Assembly (NCBI RefSeq): GCF_009696675.1
Contig: NZ_VULN01000001.1
Location: 214,409-278,408 of the forward strand
Source of the DNA: Acidaminococcus fermentans
Lineage (GTDB): Bacteria; Bacillota; Negativicutes; Acidaminococcales; Acidaminococcaceae
DNA length: 64,000 bases
Direction: 5' to 3'
Under the pieces are notes generated by a model that did not search any database, was not told the origin of the DNA, and saw only the letters and a list, made by a program, of their open reading frames with translations. Positions 59,932 to 64,000 of this stretch are shown one piece after another (the stretch's first letter is position 1; the number at the start of each line of letters is the position of its first letter). Both the position numbers and the translations under genes were made by a program.

Positions 59932-61452
59932 TTACTCAATAATTTGCATCACATCATCAGGACGAATTCCTGCCTTTTCAAACATCTTTGTCAGATTATC
60001 AAAATATTTCATCCCATTATATTGCTTATAATCACAAAGTTTAACGATTATTAGCCTTGATTTTGCTCTTGTTACAGCAACGTAATGATTGCAAATACTA
60101 TCATTATCATCTAACTGATAGTCGTTCGCAAAAACAATTACCTGATCAAATTCAAGTCCTTTTGAAGAATGAAATGTTATAGAAACATGTTGCAATTCGT
60201 CCATTTTAAATGCTGCATGATATTCTTCATCATTAATTGTAGCTATCAATTTTTTTATATCATTTTCTGAACTAGTGTATCCGAAATAAGCTGCAATGTT
60301 TTCTACTTCTTGAATTACATCTCCATAAAGCTTATTATTCAATGCTTTCTCTATAAAATTTAACTTTTCCTTAAGATATTGTTTGATTTTTCTATCATCA
60401 ATAGATTTTTCTGGTATTTCGTCCATAAAATCATAAATAGAATATTCTTTTAGGATAAAATACTGCGCAATTGCATTATATAACCAAGAAACATCTGTTG
60501 TAATATCCGAAATCGGAGTTCTTGGTATATATGTAAATGGAGTTCCCATTTGACTTAGTTCTTCTGCACCCATTTGAGCATTTCTATTACTAAATCGCAG
60601 CAAAGCACATGTCTTATTCAAATCTAAATGGTCACAGACTTTCCCAACCCAATTATACGAATTTGCGTTAACAAGCAAAATAGCACTTTTATCGCTACAA
60701 GGCGTATATAGACTTCGGGTTTCATCCGTCAGCAGATTGGAATAATTTTGTATTTGTTGGCAGGATCTATAGTTATCTCTTAATACTTTTTTCTGGAAAT
60801 CGTCCATCAAAAAAATACTCCTAAAAGCCTCCGGATATGCTCCCCGCCAAATATAAATAGATTGTTTGGGATCCCCTACGACAAATAAATCTATCTTAAG
60901 TGTTTTACAGATATACATAAAAAATTCATGCATCATCTGGTCACAGTCTTGATACTCATCAACATAAATTTTGATATATTTCGCTTTTAAAAAGAGTCTG
61001 CATGCTTCTGATTGTTTTACTATCCTCAGGGCAAGGTCAAATACATAATTCTTTTTGTTGTCAGCATAAGAACAAATTGTTTTATACTCTGAAAGGTAAG
61101 CAAGACCATCTTCAAACGTATTTACTTTTATAGAGTAATCCGTATTTATGTCACCTTTGAATTCATCGCCATATACGTCCTTCGCAAATGGTTTTATGAT
61201 TTCTTCGATAACAAAGCTATTATTTGTTCCAATAAAGTGATCAGAGCTATCTATTTTCAATCTTTCTTTTATTTCTTTTGCCGCTTTCACTGTAAAGGTA
61301 ATTGCAGCAATCACCTTATGCGTATGATTGTCTTCAATTTCCTTCTCTATCTTGGCAACCATCGTATGTGTTTTACCTGTCCCTGCGCTTGCGCTCACAA
61401 TCATATTACCAGGCGTATCTGCAATTTCCTGTTGGATTTCCGATAAGCTCAT
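59932..61452 (-). CDS. gajB: Gabija GajB, UvrD/Rep-like helicase
   Basis: The 506-residue protein has the superfamily 1 helicase motifs in order: SASAGTGKTHTMV (I), IYVDEYQDCDQMM (II), VVGDPKQSIYIWRGA (III), LRDNYRSCQQI (IV), ITFHSSKGLEFDQVIVF (V) and NHYVAVTRAKSRLIIV (VI). I chose the ATG at 61452, which overlaps the gajA stop as ATGA and has GGAGG nine bases upstream. In Gabija, GajB works with GajA to act against phage DNA when nucleotides run low. All motifs are intact. Confidence 0.93.
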   Translation of the reverse strand: MSLSEIQQEIADTPGNMIVSASAGTGKTHTMVAKIEKEIEDNHTHKVIAAITFTVKAAKEIKERLKIDSSDHFIGTNNSFVIEEIIKPFAKDVYGDEFKGDINTDYSIKVNTFEDGLAYLSEYKTICSYADNKKNYVFDLALRIVKQSEACRLFLKAKYIKIYVDEYQDCDQMMHEFFMYICKTLKIDLFVVGDPKQSIYIWRGAYPEAFRSIFLMDDFQKKVLRDNYRSCQQIQNYSNLLTDETRSLYTPCSDKSAILLVNANSYNWVGKVCDHLDLNKTCALLRFSNRNAQMGAEELSQMGTPFTYIPRTPISDITTDVSWLYNAIAQYFILKEYSIYDFMDEIPEKSIDDRKIKQYLKEKLNFIEKALNNKLYGDVIQEVENIAAYFGYTSSENDIKKLIATINDEEYHAAFKMDELQHVSITFHSSKGLEFDQVIVFANDYQLDDNDSICNHYVAVTRAKSRLIIVKLCDYKQYNGMKYFDNLTKMFEKAGIRPDDVMQIIE

Positions 61453-63134
61453 TTCAGGATTTCCTCCAAACATGCAAAATTATAATGATGGAAAATTTTA
61501 TCACAATCTTCGTTTGTCAGCTTCTCTACAAGCTTTATCATATTATATTTCTTATGCCCTTTAAGATATGCTATGATATCTCCATCTGCTTCTGGTAGAT
61601 ATTGAACCATATTATCATGGAGGACTTCATCCAAATCTTCTTCCAAGCTTACTCTTGATAAATAGATATGGTGATTTTTCCTGATATCATCTAATTTTTC
61701 TTTGTTCAAATCATATAGATTTCTTCTACTTTCAATACCATCTTCATCAACAGGATCTTCGGGCAACTGCTCTTCGCCAATCATAGCATTAATTCTAGAA
61801 AATCCGATTGGTTTATACTTATCTTTATTTCCTGATTTTCGCAGATCATTATCTGTTTTAACTACGTACGGTATTTGTAGTTCCTTAAGAAGTTTTACAT
61901 AAGGACTAAAATCAATTCCATTTACTGCCAATATATATACACCCATAATTGGGTATTTTGGCTCTTTTTCATCTAATACTTTTTCAAAAAGGACTTCCTC
62001 TGAAGGGCCTTCAACCAGTAACACTTTGTCCGCAAAAATTGCTTCAACAAGTCCTTTATTTAATTGTTTCTTTAACTTTTCGAATCCTTCCGGTACTGTA
62101 TAAAATGAACTAGCTGAATCGACTTTTGTATCATTGAATATTCTCACCAAATTTACTTTATCCATTTCTGCTAAGATATATGAGGAATGAGTAGTCATGA
62201 AAGTATATTTATATTTTTTCCCAACAAAAATTTCATGGGATAGTGCTATTTGTATTGCTCTATGAAGATGGTTTTCCGGTTCTTCAATAAGAAAAAGGTT
62301 TATTTTGGTTTCATCTTTTTCTCTTGCCAATATATTGTAAATTGCATAAACCAATAATTTTTTCCGTCCCTCTCCTGAAGTTGGGTAGAGTTCTTCACTT
62401 CCTGCAACCTTTATATAAGGAACAACATTCGAATATAATCCATTAACAGCCAGTTCTGATTTTATAGTAACTTCGACATCATCACCACGAAAATTACCAT
62501 AAATTGGAGTCACTTCTTTTTCAAAATTCTTTATCCCAGATAATGATGATATTTTGTTATTTAGCGTTTTAATTCCTTCATTAATTTCATTTAATGTATC
62601 TCGATCCTGATCTTCATCGTTTTTCAGTAGTATTGCGGTATTCTTCTTGAATAACCCATATAAATTAACGTAAGCATCTATATATATGACATTAAACACA
62701 CTATCAATATCGAAAGTATAGCCTTTCGCTCTTATTGGCTCTAATTGGGTAACATCTCCGCCCCATGATAGTTCTATATTTGCGCTCATATCTTTAGAAT
62801 CATATTGTGCTTTTAACTGGATTAAAACAGTGTTTTGACCGCTTCTCAAGGCGCCTTTTACTTTTGCCCGCAGTTTTTCACTATCTGGATCATTTATATC
62901 ACTGATATCAATGCTAACCGTAATTTCAATAGGCTTATTTGTATGTTTTTTATAGAAATCCGTATCAATAAGATTCCTTTTTCGAATTTCTCTATCGAAT
63001 AAATACCTTAGAGCATAGAGAAAGTTGGTTTTTCCCACATCGTTCATCCCAAAGAATACATTTTTATTGTCTAGTTTAATGGTAATATTATCGAAATTTC
63101 GGAAATTTTTAATAGTAATCGAATCGAATTTCAT
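61449..63134 (-). CDS. gajA: Gabija GajA, OLD-family ATPase/TOPRIM nuclease
   Basis: The 561-residue protein has an ABC-type ATPase with Walker A GMNDVGKTN (residues 29-37), signature PTSGEGRKKLLVYAI, Walker B INLFLIEEPENHLHRA and the H-loop TTHSSYILAEMDKVNLVRIF. A TOPRIM nuclease follows, with VLLVEGPSEEVLFEKVL and VVKTDNDLRKSGNKDKY. This is the standard GajA layout, and gajB is fused by overlap downstream. The start is ATG at 63134 after GGAAGG. The AT-rich codon use differs from the backbone. The gene pair appears complete. Confidence 0.93.
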   Translation of the reverse strand: MKFDSITIKNFRNFDNITIKLDNKNVFFGMNDVGKTNFLYALRYLFDREIRKRNLIDTDFYKKHTNKPIEITVSIDISDINDPDSEKLRAKVKGALRSGQNTVLIQLKAQYDSKDMSANIELSWGGDVTQLEPIRAKGYTFDIDSVFNVIYIDAYVNLYGLFKKNTAILLKNDEDQDRDTLNEINEGIKTLNNKISSLSGIKNFEKEVTPIYGNFRGDDVEVTIKSELAVNGLYSNVVPYIKVAGSEELYPTSGEGRKKLLVYAIYNILAREKDETKINLFLIEEPENHLHRAIQIALSHEIFVGKKYKYTFMTTHSSYILAEMDKVNLVRIFNDTKVDSASSFYTVPEGFEKLKKQLNKGLVEAIFADKVLLVEGPSEEVLFEKVLDEKEPKYPIMGVYILAVNGIDFSPYVKLLKELQIPYVVKTDNDLRKSGNKDKYKPIGFSRINAMIGEEQLPEDPVDEDGIESRRNLYDLNKEKLDDIRKNHHIYLSRVSLEEDLDEVLHDNMVQYLPEADGDIIAYLKGHKKYNMIKLVEKLTNEDCDKIFHHYNFACLEEILK

Positions 63135-63324
63135 GAATTACACCTTCCTTTTTTCTATTACAATAAAAGGCCAAACTAAGTACACCATCCCTTAGATTAT
63201 AAATGAACGATTATATAAATAGTCATTTGTATTTTTGTTTGCAATAAAAATATATCTCCGTTCATTATATCACGAGAAAACGTCCTTCTGTGGACAATCT
63301 AGTATATTGTTAGTATTTATGTAA

Positions 63325-63362
63325 TAAAGAAAACTGCCACCGCTCATCCCAGCGGTGGCAGT
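63325..63362 (-). terminator. Terminator of the truncated ugd gene
   Basis: ACTGCCACCGCT-CATCCC-AGCGGTGGCAGT stem followed on the minus strand by TTTCTTTATT. The 190 bp between it and gajA are AT-rich, with TATAAT-like sites on the minus strand at 63196-63201 and 63210-63215, and hold no gene. Confidence 0.8.
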
Positions 63363-63371
63363 CCCTTTTCC

Positions 63372-63467
63372 TCAATCTCTCCCAAACAAATCCCTGGTAT
63401 AACCCTTCTCCTTCACATCATCCAAACAATAATCATACCGGTTGGCAATGATGCTGTGACTTGCGGT
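63372..63467 (-). pseudogene. ugd: 3' remnant of a UDP-glucose/nucleotide-sugar dehydrogenase gene
   Basis: About 31 codons remain on the minus strand, reading [20 protein letters not shown] then YTRDLFGRD and a stop. This is the conserved C-terminal tail of Ugd (the ANR...[17 protein letters not shown] end). The upstream part is replaced at about 63465-63471 by the terminal repeats of the IS21-type element. The gene's own terminator is still in place. The lost enzyme would have made UDP-glucuronate for surface polysaccharide. Confidence 0.75.
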
Positions 63468-63470
63468 ATT

Positions 63471-63570
63471 AGAGCCCATCTGAATTAGCCATTTTGAGCC
63501 CAGCTGATTTGACCATTTAGAGCCCAGCTGAAATCACCATTTTCAGCCCAAACAAATAGCCATTACATAT
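63471..63570. mobile_element. Left end of an IS21-family element (terminal repeats)
   Basis: Four copies of a 24-bp unit start at 63472, 63496, 63520 and 63544 (GAGCCCAGCTGAAATCACCA is typical). They lie between the cut ugd and the transposase start. Multiple terminal repeats of this kind are a mark of IS21 elements, which continue beyond the window. Confidence 0.7.
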
Positions 63571-63629
63571 TTTTCCGTTAGCCTTTACAATATAAGTTGC
63601 GATCAACAACTTAGAGTAAAGGAGGAAAC

Positions 63630-64000
63630 GTGGAAAAATTGTTATGTAATGGCTTGGATACTATTGTATCACAAGCATTGAAAGAAATGGAAGAAGAGAG
63701 CGGGCAAGCCATAAGCCTTGATGAAGTCAACCTGGCAGAACTGTCTCGTAGGACTCATATCTCCCGTTCCAAGCTGCGTACATGGAAAAACAAAGGTGGT
63801 TCTTTTGTTAAAGAAAACAAGGGATACACTTCCCGTAATCCAGTTTTAAGAGGCTATACAAGCATATTGGATAATCTGCTTCGCAATGGGGTTTATAACT
63901 CTGCTGTATGTTTGAAGCGCCTTCAAGCAGCCGGATATACCGGAGGGATTTCCACCATTAAACGTTATCTCAACAGCCATAAGGATCTGATCCCTGCCAA
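63630..64000 (+). CDS. istA: IS21-family transposase (IstA-like), 3' end outside window
   Basis: A GTG at 63630 behind AAAGGAGG opens a frame that runs off the right edge. The visible 123 residues start VEKLLCNGLDTIVSQALKEM. They include a helix-turn-helix, LAELSRRTHISRSKLRTWKN, and then VCLKRLQAAGYTGGISTIKR, which matches the N-terminal DNA-binding region of IS21 IstA proteins (LxxxGYxGSxxTVxRY). The DDE catalytic core and the IstB ATPase would lie outside. The element is the probable source of the 24-bp repeats to its left. Confidence 0.72.
   Translation, partial: MEKLLCNGLDTIVSQALKEMEEESGQAISLDEVNLAELSRRTHISRSKLRTWKNKGGSFVKENKGYTSRNPVLRGYTSILDNLLRNGVYNSAVCLKRLQAAGYTGGISTIKRYLNSHKDLIPA

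Noticed and set aside
63135..63324. Possible promoter boxes upstream of gajA
   Set aside because: Several TATAAT-like sites occur in AT-rich sequence, but none has a convincing -35 at 16-18 bp, so no specific promoter is called.
63472..63567. 24-bp tandem units considered as a CRISPR array
   Set aside because: The units are contiguous with no spacers, differ from each other, and sit at the end of an IS21-type element with no cas genes near.

Overview
The window looks like a chromosomal segment of a GC-rich member of the Negativicutes, the Firmicutes that have an outer membrane. Typical Firmicute regulators and RNAs (PyrR, CsoR, HutP, CdaA/CdaR, an ileS T-box, 6S RNA) sit beside outer-membrane functions (an OmpH/Skp chaperone and a Wzi-like beta-barrel protein). 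A membrane beta subunit of a sodium-pumping decarboxylase points towards the Acidaminococcaceae. That placement is inference; no rRNA or other marker is present.

Positions 1-51 kb are backbone, mostly on the minus strand. In order: a cut-off unknown gene, nth, a DUF711/ACT pair, purC, a nucleosidase, a SIMPL protein, an Rrf2 regulator, trxA-trxB, an NhaC-type antiporter, ompH, csoR-copZ, ileS with its T-box, an operon of an FMN enzyme with trkH-trkA-RNA methyltransferase, a decarboxylase beta subunit with a 40-residue partner, a small toxin-antitoxin-like pair, a hydrolase, the lspA-rluD-pyrR-smc-ftsY run, 6S RNA, gph, a four-tRNA operon (His-Gln-Lys-Leu), hutP, icd, ppaC, the cdaA-cdaR-FAD enzyme operon, an M20 amidohydrolase, the argB-D-F-G-H operon with a candidate ArgR operator, a monofunctional transglycosylase, pgi and a wzi-like gene. 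Many promoters have an extended -10 (TGGTATAAT or close).

Two families of intergenic repeats are scattered through the backbone. Family A (seven copies) is built of inverted hairpin-rich modules of about 75 bp. Family B (four long copies and one fragment, about 300-400 bp) occurs as two direct-repeat pairs. Each pair brackets one small accessory locus: the DUF4258/MqsA-like pair at 21.1-21.6 kb and a nuclease-tail remnant at 51.1-51.3 kb.

From about 51.7 kb the base composition falls sharply and the segment becomes a defence island, all genes on the minus strand: a three-gene ADP-ribosyltransferase / small protein / SecB-like chaperone operon resembling the CmdTAC toxin-antitoxin-chaperone system; two tandem paralogous genes of about 655 codons with a C-terminal HEPN-like R-x4-H motif and no function I recognise; a truncated KAP P-loop NTPase; an Abi_C-type abortive-infection gene; and a complete gajA-gajB Gabija system. 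The gaps between modules carry 24-bp periodic sequences like those at the end of an IS21-family element whose transposase gene begins at the right edge. That element abuts a 3' remnant of a UDP-glucose dehydrogenase gene, so the island seems to have been assembled or reshuffled with IS21-type elements at or near a capsule or surface sugar locus.
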